DNA of 64,000 nucleotides. Origin: Jaltomata sinuosa (taxonomy: Eukaryota > Streptophyta > Magnoliopsida > Solanales > Solanaceae). A program made the position numbers and the translations under genes. Positions 44,817 to 58,149 of this stretch are shown here, piece after piece. The notes beneath the pieces were generated by a model, which searched no databases, was not told the origin of the DNA, and saw only the letters and a program-made list of their open reading frames with translations. Where the stretch lies: the NCBI GenBank assembly GCA_003996215.1, contig QJPP01001415.1, positions 124,001 through 188,000 of the forward strand, given 5' to 3'. How positions within the stretch are numbered: the stretch's first letter is position 1; every line of letters begins with the position of its first letter.

Positions 44817-44918
44817 GATACCACACTGATTTCTTTGTTGTTGTTATGAAGGTACGATCTAATCATACAAATTTTTTGTTTAGTGTGATGGTACAGAGAA
44901 AAAGCTATATGTAGATTT

Positions 44919-45331
44919 TGTTTAATTTCAACATATATCACAAAGCCAAACGCAGCAAAATATTAAACAGGAACGTACCTTCAACCATTATTGTTCAAGT
45001 GTTGTGGAGAATCGTGTTTGCCTTGCCAAGAACTTTAACAAGAAAATAGAAAGAAAGAACTCTAAGAATCTTTTAGCCTATGCCTACCAAAGTGTATGCC
45101 AAACTGATGGAGTTACAAGCGTATTTATAGGTAGGCTAGAGACTCTTAGGCAAATAACTTTAACCCCAGGGGTTTCTCATAATTATTTCTTGTCATCAAA
45201 GAAATACCATATATGCATAACTTGAAGGAAAATTAATTGACTGATTATTACTTTACTTGGGAGAAGGTAATATTTAATTACCAAATATGTGGTCCACAAT
45301 TAAGTCTCTTAATAGAGACGTAATTCTTACA
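44919..45331 (-). repeat. 3' LTR of the second copia
   Basis: TG...CA repeat, partner of 60315-60729. The interior polypurine tract follows directly (minus AAGTGGGAGAA). Confidence 0.9.
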
Positions 45332-47242
45332 TTCTCCCACTTGGACCATATATTAAAATCAGAAAATCCTTTATGAGTGAAAATAAGCAATATGACCATA
45401 AACGCATATTCACTCAACTTAATAGTTATGCAACAATCACTTTATTAAGAATATATTGATACAAAAATCATGGCGGTCATGATTTAAATCAAACAATTCC
45501 TTTCATATATTATGATGTATAATATATTCTAAATAAAGTGTCCAACAATTTTATGAATGAGCTTAATATAAGCCATTCAGAGTCCAACTTTATTTGATCC
45601 AATAATCACAACATAATACATGAAAATCAAAATGTGCACTGTCATGTATAACAAAAAATGATAATGTCTAAGTGTTAGAATATAAAAACAAGACTACAAT
45701 GAGTTAATTAGCCCCAGACGGGTTACATGATCCTTGAAAATATTAGCTGGTAAACCTTTAGTCATACGATCAACTATCATCATAGTAGTACTAACATGTT
45801 CAAAACTCACATCTTTTTTCTTGACGTAGTCTCTAACCATCAAATACTTTATGTCGATGTGCTTACTTCGGCTTCTACTCTTATTATTCTTTGAAAAGAA
45901 TACTGCAACTGAATTATCACAAAATATTCTCAAAGGCCTTGCAATGGAATCGACAATTTTAAGGCCTGAAGTGAAATTCTTCAGCCATAACCCCTGTGAT
46001 GTAGCTTCATAGCATGCTATAAATTCAGCTTCCATTGTGGATGTTGCAACAATGATTTGCTTAACACTTCTTCAAGACACAACACCTCCAACAAGAAGGA
46101 AAATATATCCAGAAGTAGATTTACCATTATCCTTGCAACCACCTAAATCAGAGTCTGAATACCCAATGACTTTCAATGAGTCAGAATATTTGTATGTGAG
46201 CTTAAAATTCTTGGTTCCTTGCAAATATCTCAAAATCCTTTTATCATCTTTCCAATGATCAAGACCAGGGTTACTTTGATATCTACCAAGCATTCCTACC
46301 GCAAAGGCAATAGCAGGCCTAATGCAGACCTGCGCATATATAAGGCTTCCAACAAGTGAACTATATGGAATGCCTTTCATTTTCTCTTGTTCCAATGTAT
46401 TTTGTGGAAATTGATTCAATGAGAATTTGTCACCTTTAATGATAGGTGCTGCTATAGGTGAACAACTTTTCATTCTGTATTTTTTTAGAATTCTTTCAAT
46501 GTAGGCCTTTTGAGACAGTCCAAGCAATCACTGAGATCTATCTCTGTGAATCTCAATGCCAATGACATAGGAGGCTTCACCCATATCTTTCATTTCAAAA
46601 TTCTGGATAAGAAACTATTTCATCTCATGCAACAACCTCAAATCACTACTAGCAAGTAAAATATCATCCACATATAGGACTAAGAAAATATATTTTGCTT
46701 CCCCTTGTCTTAAGGTATATACATTGATTAATAATGTTCTCCATAAATTCAAATGAAGAAACAACATTATGAAATTTAATATACCATTGGTGGAAAGCCT
46801 GTTTTAGTCCATAAATAGATTTATTCAACTTGCAAACAAGGTGACTTTCATCCTTATCACAAAATCCTTCAGGCTGACCCATGTATACCTCTTCTTCAAG
46901 ATCTCCATTCTGGAAAGCTATTTTCACATCCATTTGATGTAGCTCTAGATCAAAGTGAGCTACTAATGCCATGATTATTCTTAATGAATTCTTCTTTGAT
47001 ACAGGAGAGAAGGTTTCATGATAATCAATACCTTCCTTTTGAGTGAAACCCTTAGCTACAAGTCTAGCTTTATATCGTTCAATATTACCAGAAAAGTATC
47101 TTTTGGTTTTATAAACCCATTTAGATCCTATAGTAGAGACTCCCTTTAGTAATTCAACGAGATTCCAGACTTTATTTTTGGCCATATATTTCAACTCTTC
47201 TTTCATAGCATCATACCCAAGTGTGAAGTTTTCTCCATTCAT
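45332..47242 (-). pseudogene. copia RT and RNase H, broken
   Basis: From 47242 down: RT front NKVWNLVELLKGVSTIGSKW, ARLVAKGFTQKEGIDYHETF and LNKSIYGLKQAFHQW. The YVDD box (FLVLYVDDILLASS, about 46645-46690) lies in a different frame after a shift near 46690. About 46072-46527: RT thumb and start of RNase H (GYSDSDLGGCKDNGKSTSGY). About 45694-46035: RNase H (MEAEFIACYEATSQGLWLKN, SKHIDIKYLMVRDYV, with ADI-type end). A stop near 46070 separates the two RNase H parts. 45332-45693 is the 3' untranslated end. Confidence 0.88.
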
Positions 47243-47567
47243 GGCTTGTGAAAAAGAGCATGAATCATCTTTTAGTCCAATATTATAATCATACTCTTAG
47301 AGGTATACAACATAGTCACCAAAAAATATTGGTTTACGAACTCTTGAGGATTTTCTTACTTTCACTTATTCAAGTGCTCCTTCAACAATGGGTTCAGGTA
47401 AAGCGGATTGTTCTTCATGTGGATCATCAAGTGGTGGTGGTTCTTGAACTTGTTGCTCTTCAGGTAGTTCATGAGAATTTGTATGATTTGCATTCAAGTT
47501 CCTAATGTATAAAGGTACCACAGGTGATTCCCTTAATTCTTCCAGTTTCACCACTTCCACTTACTTC
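47243..47567 (-). pseudogene. copia integrase-RT linker up to the gypsy insertion
   Basis: Hydrophilic linker (EEQQVQEPPPLDDPHEEQS) with stops, typical between copia integrase and RT. It ends at the gypsy duplication ATGTT (47568-47572) and continues on the other side at 57175 (NAKFLEEH). Confidence 0.75.
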
Positions 47568-47572
47568 ATGTT

Positions 47573-49783
47573 TGTCATAACCCAGACCGTCGTGAGTGGT
47601 ACCCACCCAACCCTCGGATGAGCGAACCAGTAGAGTTCAACCCCTTGCCTAGAATAACAGCCTAAAACCAGTAAACAGAAAATAAACTAGCAATTAAACA
47701 ATGCAAAAACTAAAGCTTTAATATATATCCTGCGGAAAATCCCTCCTAGAAACTGAAAGTCATTGTACGAAACATCACTACCAATATCTAGAATACGGGG
47801 ATGCAACCCCAAAAGAAAATACGGAAATAGTTTCAAGTCCGAGACAAGTGGACTTCAACTCTAAAGATAAGCCCAAGGTAGCTTGATCAAACAGCTCACC
47901 CTTGAAGTCAGAAATCGTCGGTGCTAAAGATGAGGTCGCGTCTCAGCCGCTGGAAGATTTCCTGTACTCACCAAAATAAAAGCAAGTGCAGTATCAGTAC
48001 ACCACCACTGTGTACTGGTAGGATAATCAGCCAGTTTTCAAATAAACAGTACATAAACAGTACGACAATATCAAGTAATAGGTATGGAAAACATGTAACA
48101 ATATCAACAGATACACCTAGATTACCAGTCTGAACTAAGCTTGTTCCCGCATGAATCCACCACCTATACTCTGAGCCACAATCCTATACCAATAACTATA
48201 CCTTTCCGTCTAGCCCAGACCCACCCTGGGATCTCCTCTAGACAACACAATAATCAATGAACAACCCGGCCTAAACCAAGACCAACATATCCGTTCTACA
48301 GAATTTCCCTGGCCTCTCAAGGGCCACCAAACCAATAACACGTTTCAATAAGTAGCCCGGTCCACTCACGGGACCAATATCAATCAATGTAACACAATAA
48401 TAAAAATGCAATGATGCAACAAAAGTAAACCCGTACCAGGCGTGGTACCCGAGCCAACCGTTAGTTTATTCTATACCAGGCGTGGTACCTGTGACAACCA
48501 TTTGTTATACCCGTACCATGCGTAGTACCTGAGCCAACTGAATGTCAATAATCCACAGTCAAATGCATGAACAAACAACTTGTAAACTAATAAGCAAATA
48601 CCGTTCAAATCACAGACTGTAAAGCAGGAACCTTAGACATTCTACACAACTCCCCTAAGCAATGTGATTCATACAAACACTTAGATATGAGTACAAGAAT
48701 ATACAACATTCACCGAAATCGTAAGCCATCACCTACCTCGAAATGATCCAAGCTCTATTCAACCCAAGCTTTTCCGTGTTCCGAATTCCTTTCTCGTTCT
48801 TGGTCTAAAATAACACACAAGTACATACAATTAACACACAAGGCCTACACAATACCCAGATTACACCAAATCCCCAAACCCCAGGCCACCCATGATCATC
48901 CCACCGTTTTCCTGGGCTTTTCCACCATTAATTCACCTACTTCTATCATTTTTACGAATAAAAATAGAGAATTTAACAACCTATGATCATAATAACATAC
49001 TTTTAACGATGCCCAAGAACATTCATGCTTGGAATCCCCTTCCTTCCCCGGATTCTACCATTCCTAGGTTATTCCAACCTTTCCCTAAGTTCCCTCCTCG
49101 CAATTCTACCACATAGAAAATGTAGTACAAAGATTGGGGAGTAGAAACCTTACCTTAGGGAAGAAATTCAAAGGAAAAAGGAGGAAAATCGCCTGAAATC
49201 TCCCTAGTTCTTCTCCCAAATGAATTGTAGAAAACTGAACTGTTTTGGGGAAGTTTCTGTATTAAAAACCCATCGACCCGCTATAGCAGTCCCCGCTCCG
49301 CTATAGCGGTCCCTTTATAGCGGACGACTTTCGCTATATCGGTCTTAAGTGAGTGTTGACCGCCTTGACCACAGCTATAGCGGTGTTTTCCACCGCTATA
49401 GTGGAGGTCGCTATGGCAGACCGTTGCGCTCATCATGGATAGAATGTCCGGAAATTTCCTAGTTTTGGCCATTTTACAACACACCTGCTTTCCCCGATGA
49501 CCCGAAATAAACCCTTCACGTCAAACGCAATTCTGGGAGTTCTTCTTACCCAAACTCGATTCTGAAAAGTCTCCCGGACTTCTTTATTTCTTAGCTATGT
49601 GGAAAACTACCTCAAAACAAGATACATAGACCAATCCTTATCCTGATTTCCCTAGACTCTACCTTGCTCCAAAACCGGTCGAGACTAGCCTAGCCTAGAA
49701 TTTCAAACTCTCAAACCCGGAGTTTTCTAACTCTAAAACTTGGCTTGATTAGACTACCCGTAACGACGGACTCGGTCATTAAA
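47573..49783 (-). repeat. 3' LTR of the gypsy element
   Basis: Partner of 54969-57169, with visible point differences and small indels. Contains two word arrays: GTACCAGGCGTGGTAC-type palindromes at about 48435-48530 and CCGCTATAGCGG-type palindromes at about 49270-49425. Confidence 0.9.
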
Positions 49784-49840
49784 ACATATACCAATTTACC
49801 CATCGTTCATCCTCGAATTATCAAACCTGAAATTATGGAA

Positions 49841-50254
49841 CTAAATGAAGGGAAGTGTAGTACCTGAATCCTCAAACAGTTGAGGGTACTTATCCCGCAT
49901 GTCCTTCTCGGTTTCCCAAGTGGCTTCCTCAATCAGATGATGCTTCCACTGAACCTTCACCATATCAATCACCTTTGTCCTCAACCTCTGAACATCCCAA
50001 TCAAGAATCAAAATTGGTTCCTTCTCATAACGAAGATCCTTATAAAAAAGTACCCCATCCCACTTAATGATGTAATCCCCATCCCCATGGTATCGCTTAA
50101 GCATGGATACATGGAATAACGGATGGATGCTCAACAAACTAGGTGGCAGTGCTAACTTGTAAGCCACTGGCCCCATAATTTCAAGAACTTCAAATGGACC
50201 GATAAACCGAGGGCTAAGCTTGCCCTTCTTACCAAACCGCATAACCCCTTTCAT
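49841..50254 (-). pseudogene. gypsy integrase C-terminus with chromodomain
   Basis: 137-codon open piece. LSPRFIGPFEVLEIMGPVAYKL is the GPF/Y module; about residues 85-125 (VIDMVKVQWKHHLIEEATWE) form a chromodomain, which in chromoviruses directs integration to heterochromatin. It is joined to the DDE core through a damaged stretch at 50255-50380 with stops. Confidence 0.85.
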
Positions 50255-51133
50255 TGGTTACACCTTCAACAATACCTGTTCACCAGTCTGAAAGTACATG
50301 TCCTGGACCTTGTGATCTGCATACTCCTTCTGCCTTCTTTGAGCAGCCAACAACTTGGTCTAAATGCCCCTTACCTTTTCCTACACTTCCTTCACTAAGT
50401 CTATGCCCAAAGGCTTTACATCGCCTTCCTCAAACCACCCAACCGGTGATCTGCAGTTCCTCTCATACAATGCCTCAAATGGTGCCATGTCAATACTGGA
50501 GTGGTAGCTATTGTTGTACGAGAATTCGCACAATGGTAGAAACTGGTCCCAATGACCCCTGAAGTCCATCACACATACTCTCAGCATGTCCTCCAATACC
50601 TGGATCGTCCTTTCCGACTGACTATCAGTCTGAGGATGGAAGGTTGTGCTAAAAGTGAGTTGTGTACCTAACTCTTCATGTAAGTTGCCCCAAAACTTAA
50701 AAGTAAACTGCGTACCTCTGTCTGAAATGATGGACAGTGGTACCCCATGCAGTCTCACAATCTCCTTCACGTAGATCTTAGCCAATTGCTGCGAATTGAA
50801 ATCTACCCTAACCAGAATGAAATGAGCGGACTTGGTCAGCCTGTCAACAATAACCCAAATTGAGTCGTACTTCTCCAATGTCTTGGGAAGACCCACCACG
50901 AAATCCATGGCTATCCTTTCCCACTTCCACTCTGGAATTGGCATTCTCTGAAGTAGTCCTGCAGGTCTCTGATGTTCGTACTTTACTTGCTGAAAGTTCT
51001 GACATTTGGACACAAAATCAACTATGTACCCTTTCATCCCGGGCCACCAGTAACGCTGCCTCAAGTTCCTGTACATTTTAGTCACACCCGGATGAATTGA
51101 GTACCGCAAACCATGAGCTTCTGCCAGGATTTT
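50255..51133 (-). pseudogene. gypsy integrase core
   Basis: 242-codon open frame 51109-50381. N-terminal HHCC region (YSIHPGVTKMYRNLRQRYWW, then SKCQNFQQ, with the second Cys replaced). Catalytic Asp in ERIAMDFVVGLP, Asp in SIISDRGTQFT and Glu in SQSERTIQVLEDM are all visible. The frame ends at a stop just before the GPF/Y part. Confidence 0.92.
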
Positions 51134-51994
51134 CTAAATCATATCATCTACCCGAGGAACACAAATCTTCTCTCTGAAATGCAACACCCCACCAGAGTCT
51201 AGGATAAAGTCTGTGGACTCCCCGGATATTGCCTTACCTCGCAACTTACTCAGTTTCGGATCCTGAAACTGTTTCTCCTTTATTTCCTCTATGAAGGTGG
51301 CCTTGACATCAATGCTGTCCAATAACCCACCTCGATCTGAAACACCCAAGTGCATGAACTTGGCCTCCAATGCCCGAATTTCCTTAGCTAGTGGTTGTTT
51401 AGACACCCTCAAACAAGCCAAGCTACCTATGCTAATAGTTTTCCGGCTTAATGCGTCTGCCACCACATTAGCCTTACATGGATGATACTGAATGGTCACA
51501 TTATAGTCCTTCAATAGATCCATCCACCTTCTCTACCTAAAATTCAAATCCTTTTGAGTAAATATGTGCTGCAGACTGCGATGATCTGTGAATACCTCAC
51601 ACTTAACACCTTAAAGGTAGTGTCTCTAAATTTTTAATGCAAAAACCATAGCTACAAACTCTAAGTCGTGAGTCGGGTAATTTCTCTCATGCACCCTCGA
51701 CTGCCTGGATGCATAGGCTATCACATTCCTATCCTGCATCAACACAACACCCAAACCAGAATGTGAAGCATCACAGTAAACAACAAAGTCTTTACCTTCA
51801 ACCGGCAAGGACCAAAATGGGGCTGTGGTCAAAAGTGTCTTGAGCTTTTGGAAGCTCTCCTCACACTTGTCGGACCACATGAATGGTACATGCTTCTGTG
51901 TCAGCCTGGTCAGGTGAGTAGCAATAGAAGCAAAATTCTTAACAAACCTCCAGCAGTAACCCGTGAGCCCAACAAAACTCCTCACCTCTGTCAA
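51134..51994 (-). pseudogene. gypsy RNase H and start of integrase
   Basis: 51994-51626 encodes the RT tail (EVRSFVGLTGYCWRFVKNFA) and RNase H start (FVVYCDASHSGLGVVLMQD, NYPTHDLEFVAMVFALK). After a stop region near 51600 (on the plus strand around TCACACTTAACACCTTAAAG), 51523-51134 continues with YNVTIQYHPCKANVVADALSR and the RNase H-integrase connector. Confidence 0.85.
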
Positions 51995-52129
51995 AGAGCT
52001 AGGCCGAACCCAACTCTTGACTGCCTCAATTTTCTAGGGATATACCATCACCCCTTGTTCTGACACTACATGCCACAGAAATGCAAATGAAGTCGACCAA
52101 AACTAACACTTAGTGAATTTTGCATAAAG

Positions 52130-53439
52130 CTTTTGGTGTCTCAAGATATCCAGCACAATATGAAGATGAGTAGCATGCTCCTCCCTACTCTTAGAGTAGA
52201 TCAAAATATCATCGATAAACATGATAATGAAAGAATCCAAGTAGGACTTTTCATCAAACTCATGAATGCTATCGGCGCATTGGTCAAACCAAACGACATT
52301 ACTAGAAACTCGTAATGTACATACCTAGTCCGAAAAGCAGTTTTTGGAATGTCCTCAGGCCTAATCTTTAAATGGTGGTACCCCGACCTCAAGTCAATTT
52401 TTGAAAACACTGACCCACCCTGAAGCTGGTCAAAAAAATCATTTATACGGGTTAGAGGGTACTTATTCTGGATGGTCACCTTGTTCAACTGCCTATAATC
52501 TATGCACATCTTCATACTACCATTTTTCTTCTTTACAAATAAGACTGGTGCACCCCAAGGCAAAGCATTGGGACTTATAAATCCCTTATCTAAGAGTTCC
52601 TGCAGCTGAGTCTTAAGTTCCCTTAACTCTACCAGAGCCATACGATACGGAGGAATGGAAATGGTATGAGTGCCTGGCTCCAAATCAATACAAAAATCTA
52701 TATACCTGCCTGGAGGCATACCATGCAAGTCCGCTCGAAACACCTCTAAAAATTCAGAAACCACTGGAACTGACTCAATAGGCGGGGACTCCACACTATC
52801 ATCCCCGAGATGAGACAAGAAGGCTAGACACCCCCTCCCTACTAGTTTCTTAGCCTGAACAAACGATATTATCTTTACTGGCTTAGGCCTGTACACACCC
52901 TCCCACTCTAGTCTATCCTTACCTAGAATCTTTAAAGTCACAGTCTTGGTGTTACAGTTCAACACAACATGATAAGGAGATAGCCAGGTCATAACCAAGA
53001 TAATATCAAAATCATCCATATCCAGAATTACCAAGTCTACCCAAGTATGCAACCCCACAAACACAACAGAACAATCACGATATACACGAGTCACAATCAT
53101 AGACTTTCCAACCGGGGTAGAAACATGGATATGGGAATCAAGGATATCACAAATCAAATCCATCCCCAATGCAAAACTCACAAACACATAAGAATATGTA
53201 GAACTTGGGTCAAATAATACCGAAGCCATTTTATCGCAGACAAGAATGGTACCTGTGATCATCGCATCTGAGGCTTCCGCCTCGGTTCCTCTATGAAAAA
53301 GCATAACAATGAGCCCGATCATCAATCCGGGAAATTTCCCGGGCCGACTGTGCCACACCCTTGCCTGCGCCGCCATTTCCCCTATCTCCCTGGCCTCTCT
53401 GAAAATTACCTCACCCACCCTGTGGACGACCCCTAGCAT
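52130..53439 (-). pseudogene. gypsy protease and RT, frameshifted
   Basis: 53439-52201. The protease has LFDPSSTYSYVFVSFALG, with the usual Gly near the active site missing. Then RT: VLFVKKKNGSMKMCIDYRQL, FSKIDLRSGYHHLKI, FLVMSFGLTNAP. A shift near 52250 puts the YIDD-type box (IIMFIDDILIYSK, about 52195-52240) in another frame. Confidence 0.9.
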
Positions 53440-53472
53440 TACCGCCTCTGCCTGCCGAGACCACTGCTCTAG

Positions 53473-54748
53473 TCAGCTGCTGACCCTGATTACCTGCCTG
53501 CCTATGTGGAAACTCTCTCTTAAAGTGGCCCAGATCACCACAATACAAGCAACCACGGTCAAGTGCAGGCCTGCTAGCTGATGTATAAGATGCTCCTTGG
53601 CCTCTAGAAGCTGAAAACTAAGCTCTCTGATGACCACCTGTAGTAGCTGGTAGATTGGACTGAATAGAACAGGCCGAGTAAGCCTGCTGATTCTGGCCCC
53701 TGGAATATGAACCACCATAGTTTCCCTCATTCAGAGGCTTCTTGGCCAAAGCCTTAGTCTGCCCCACTTGCCTAATTCCCTCTAACTTCTTCACATAGTC
53801 CACCATATCATTAAAGCCTTTTCCTGAAGAAGTCATATGCACTGACACTACCTGCAGTTCACTATTCAGACCCTTGACAAACAACCGGACCCGTTCCTCC
53901 TCGGACCCTAACATCTGTGTAGAAAAGCGAGACAAAGCATGGAACTTGGCCTCATAAGCCGAGACCGACATGCCACCCTATTCTAAGTTTAAGAACTCAT
54001 TCTTCTTCCGGTCCCTCAAAGTACAGGGGACATACTTCTCTAGAAACAATGTGTGGAACTGCTCCCAAGTCAGCGGAGGTAGAACAGAAGACCGACACTC
54101 AACATGAGACCTCCACCACTGCTTGGCATCACCCTACAGCTAAAATGTGACAAACTCAACCCCATGCTAATGTACAATACTCAACTTGTGCAATCTCTCA
54201 TAGCAATCTAGGATGAACTCATAGGCATCCTTCTTGTCTGTACCCTGAAATGTCAGAGGTTTTAGCTTAAGGAACTTAGTCAGCATTTCATGCTCATTTC
54301 CAGTCATAATCGAGCCTAGCATTGGCCTGAAGAAATCATTCATGCCCAAAGCTGTGTCCATCTTAGGCGTTGTAGTAGCCGCTGGTTGAGTATCCAAGGC
54401 CTGATTTGCATAAGCTGCGGGTATGGCTCCAGCACCAACCAACCCACTCAGAATATTCCACGCCTGCTTAAAAGCTTCCGGCGTCATAGTAGGAAGGCCT
54501 GCACCCCCAACTGGTGCCACCTCCACTTGAGCCTCTTAACCCTCTACAACCACTTCTTCTACGTCCTCAGCAACATGCTCTTGAGGTGGGGGAGGGGTTA
54601 CCTCACATGCATTAGTAGCAGCTCGAGATCCACCCATGGAGGGTGCAGCTCCAGCTCATCCCCTGCCCCTTCCCCTACCTCTACCTCGAACTGCCGGGCC
54701 CGCTACTGGGACCGCTCGCCTTGCTCCATTGTTTCTTCTACTAACCAT
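53473..54748 (-). pseudogene. gypsy gag, several stops
   Basis: ATG at 54748 gives a basic, Gly/Arg-rich start (VRGRGRGRGRG) that hits a TGA; a TAA follows near 54540. Then AFKQAWNILSGLVGAGAI, the capsid part (LKLKPLTFQGTDKKDAYEFI), MSVSAYEAKFHALSRFSTQM, and a CCHC knuckle CLYCGDLGHFKREF near 53519-53560 whose last Cys is Phe. Confidence 0.85.
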
Positions 54749-54952
54749 CTACGGACAGAAGAGTGAATGAGGTTAAATACGAATTTGTATCACCAGATAC
54801 CAATTGGAATCAAGTTATAGCACGAAGGAAAGAAGGAAAAGATAGTTTTTCCTAAAGCCCCATAGCCTCTCGAAGAAAAGTACGGACGTCTCTGCACCGT
54901 TCCGCAAGACTCTACTAGACCTATTTGGTACGATGAGATCAACGAACCTAGG

Positions 54953-54964
54953 GCTCTGATACCA
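54953..54964 (-). promoter_or_regulatory. gypsy primer-binding site, Met-tRNA
   Basis: The minus strand reads TGGTATCAGAGC, four bases from the 5' LTR edge. Confidence 0.9.
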
Positions 54965-54968
54965 TCTT

Positions 54969-57169
54969 TGTCACAACCCAGACCATCGTGAGTGGAACCC
55001 ACCCAAGCCCCGAATGAGCGAACCAGTAGAGTTCAACCCCTTTTCTAGACTAACAACCTAAAAATAGTAAACAGAAAATAAACTAGCAATTAAACAATTC
55101 AAAAACTAAAGCTTTAATATATATCCTGCGGAAAATCCCTCCTAGAAACTGAAAGTTTTTGTACCAAACATCACTACCAATATCTAGAATACGGGGATGC
55201 AATCCCAAAAGAAAATACAAAAATAGTTTCAAGTCCGAGACAAGTGGACTGCAACTCTAAAGATAAGCCCAAGGTAGCTTGATCAAACAGCTCACCATTG
55301 AAGTCAAAAATCATCGGTGCTAAAGATGAGGTCGGGTATCAGCCGCGGGAAGATTTTCTGTACTCACCAAAAGAAAAGCAAGTGCAGTATCAGTACACCA
55401 CCACTGTGTACTGGTAGGATCATCAACCAATTTTCAGATAAACAGTATATAAACAGTACGACAATATCAAGTAAGAGGTATGGAAAACTTGCAACAATAT
55501 CAACAGATACACCTAGACTACGAGTCTCAACTTAGCTTGTTCCCGCATGAATCCACCACCTATACTCTGAACCACAACCCTATACCAATAACTATACCTT
55601 TCAGTCTAGCCCGGACCCACCCTGGGATCCCCTCTAGATAACACAATAATCAATGAACAACCCGACCTAAACCAAGACCAACACATCTGCTCTACAGAAT
55701 TTCCCCGGCCTCTCAAGGGCCTTCAAACCAATAACATATTTCAATAAGAAGCCCTATCCACTCACAGGACCAATATCAATCAATGCAACACAAAAATAAA
55801 AATGCAATGATGTAACAAAAGTAAACCCGTACCAGGCGTGGTACCCGAGCCAACCGTTAGCATAATCTGTACCAAGCGTGGTACCCGTGTGTTATACCCA
55901 TACCAGGCGTGGTACCCGAGCCAACCAAATGTCAATAATCCACAGTCAAATACATGAACAAACAACTTGTAAACCAACAAGCAAATACCGTTCAAATCAC
56001 AGACTGTAAAGCAGGAATCTTAGACATTCTACACAACTCCCCTAAGCAACGTAATTCATACAAACACCTAGATATGAGTACAAGAATATACAACATTTAC
56101 CAAAATTGTAAGCCATCACCTACCTCGAAATGATCCAAGCTCTATTCAACCTGATCTTTCCTGTGTTCTGGATTCCTTTCTCATTCTTTGTCTAAAATAA
56201 CACACAAGTACATACAATTAACACACAAGGCCTGCACAATACCTGGATTACACCAAATCCCCAAAACCTAGGCCACCCATGATCATTCCACCCTTTTCCT
56301 GGGCTTTTTCATCATTAATTCACTACTTCTATCATTTTTACAGATAAAAATAGAGAATTTAACAACCTATGATCATAATAACATACTTTTAACGATGCCC
56401 AAGAACATTCATGCTTGGAATCCCCTTCCTTCCCCGGATTCTACCATTCTTAGGTTATTCTAACCTTTACCTAAATTCCCTCCTAGCAATTCTACTGCAT
56501 AGGAAACATAGTACAAATATTAGGGAGTAGAAACCTTACCTTGGGGAAGAAATTCGAAGGAAAAAGGAGGAAAATCGCCTGAAATCTCCCTAGTTCTTCT
56601 TCCAAATGAATTGTAGAAAATTGAACTGTTTTGGGGAAGTTTTTGCATTAAAAACCTATCGGCCTGCTATAGCGGTCCCCGCTCCACTATAGCAAGACCT
56701 CTATAGTGGACGACTTCCGCTATAGCGGTCTTAAGTGGGTGTTGACAACCTTGACCACCGCTATAGCGGTATTTGCCACCGCTATAGCGGAGGTCGCTAT
56801 GGCAAACCATTATGATCATCATGAATAGAATGTCCGGAAATTTCCCAGTTTTGGCCATTTTATAACACACTTGCTTTCCCCGATGACCCAAAACAACCCC
56901 TTCATTTCAAACGCGATTCTGGGAGTTCTACTTACCCAAACTCGATTCTAAAAAGTCCCCTGGACTCCTTTATGTCTTGGCTATGTGGAAAAATAGCTCA
57001 AAACAAGATACATAGAACAATCCTTACCCAGATTTCCCTAGACTCTACCTCGCTCCAAAATTGGCCGAGGCTAGCCTAGCCCAGAATTTCAAACTCCCAA
57101 ACCTGGAGTTTTCTAACTCTAAAACTTGGCACGATTGGACTACCCATAATGACGGACCCGGTCATTATA
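54969..57169 (-). repeat. 5' LTR of the gypsy element
   Basis: Partner of 47573-49783. Same word arrays at about 55820-55920 (GGTACCAGGCGTGG type) and 56665-56800 (CCGCTATAGCGG type). Confidence 0.9.
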
Positions 57170-57174
57170 ATGTT

Positions 57175-57990
57175 CCTCAAGAAACTTAGCATTTCTAGCC
57201 TCAACAATTTTAGGAGAATGAGATGGACAGTAAAATCTAAATCCTTTAGAGTTAATCAGATAGCCTATAAAGAAATCACTTATTGTTCTTTCATCCAACT
57301 TTTTTATATGTGTATTATAAACACTCACCTCAGTTGGACATCCCCAAATGTGTAAATGGCTTAAACTATATTTTCATCCTTTAAATAATTCAAAAGGTGT
57401 CTTTGGGATAGCCTTGGATGGCACCCTATTTAAAATATACACAACAGTTTTTAAGGCTTCACTCTATAAGGATAAAGATAAACTTGATCTGCTAATCATG
57501 CTTCTTACCATGTCCATTAATGTCCGGTTCCTTTTTTCAGCCACACCATTTTGTTGTGGTGTTTCTGATATGGTATATTGAGCAATTACACCTTCTTTTT
57601 CAAGAAACTCAGTAATGGACCTTTAACTTATTCCTTATCTGTGTACCTACCATAATATTCTCCACCCCTATCAGAGATTACAATTTTAATCTAAGCTTCA
57701 GTTTGTTTCTCTACTTCTGTTTTAAAAACTTTAAAAGCATCAAGTGCTTCTGATTTATTAAATAGAAAATAGAGATACATGTATCTTGAATAGTCATCAA
57801 TAAAAGAGATAAAATATCTCTCACCATTCAAGCAAGAAATAGGAAAAGGTCCATAAATATATGTATGTATGATCTCAAGCAATTGAGAACTTCGTTTGAC
57901 ACCCTTAGTGGATTTATTGGTCTGCTTACCCTTTATGCAGTCCACACAAGTCTCAAAGTCATAAAAATCAAGAGCTTCTAGACTCTATCA
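57175..57990 (-). pseudogene. copia integrase, broken
   Basis: From about 57945 down: CIKGKQTNKSTKG, EIIHTYIYGPFPISCLNGER (first catalytic Asp is Tyr), FIDDYSRYMYLYFLFNKS, ISDRGGEYYGRY (second Asp kept, about 57640-57680), QNGVAEKRNRTLMDMVRSMI (Glu kept, after a shift, about 57495-57560), then KLDERTISDFFIGYLINSKG to NAKFLEEH at the gypsy junction. Confidence 0.88.
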
Positions 57991-58149
57991 TTAACCAATA
58001 TTTTGATTCTTTCAATTAAGATGTGTCCCAATCTCTTGTGCCAAAGACTTGATGAGTTCTCATTGATAATACATCACTTAGTGCCAACTTCTTTATCATG
58101 CAGAGTTAAGATATTACATTCAGTCGTGGAGGCTAGCTCAAATTTAAAT

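Larger units (their letters stand above)
47573..57169 (-). mobile_element. Ty3/gypsy chromovirus (Tekay/Del-like), nested, decayed
   Basis: LTRs 47573-49783 and 54969-57169, 5-bp duplication ATGTT (47568-47572, 57170-57174), Met-tRNA primer site at 54953-54964. Gag, protease, RT, RNase H, integrase and a chromodomain-like end in order on the minus strand. Gene order and chromodomain put it among chromoviruses; long LTRs fit Tekay. The terminal bases of both LTRs have decayed from the TG...CA norm (right edge reads CATTATA and CATTAAA). Confidence 0.93.
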
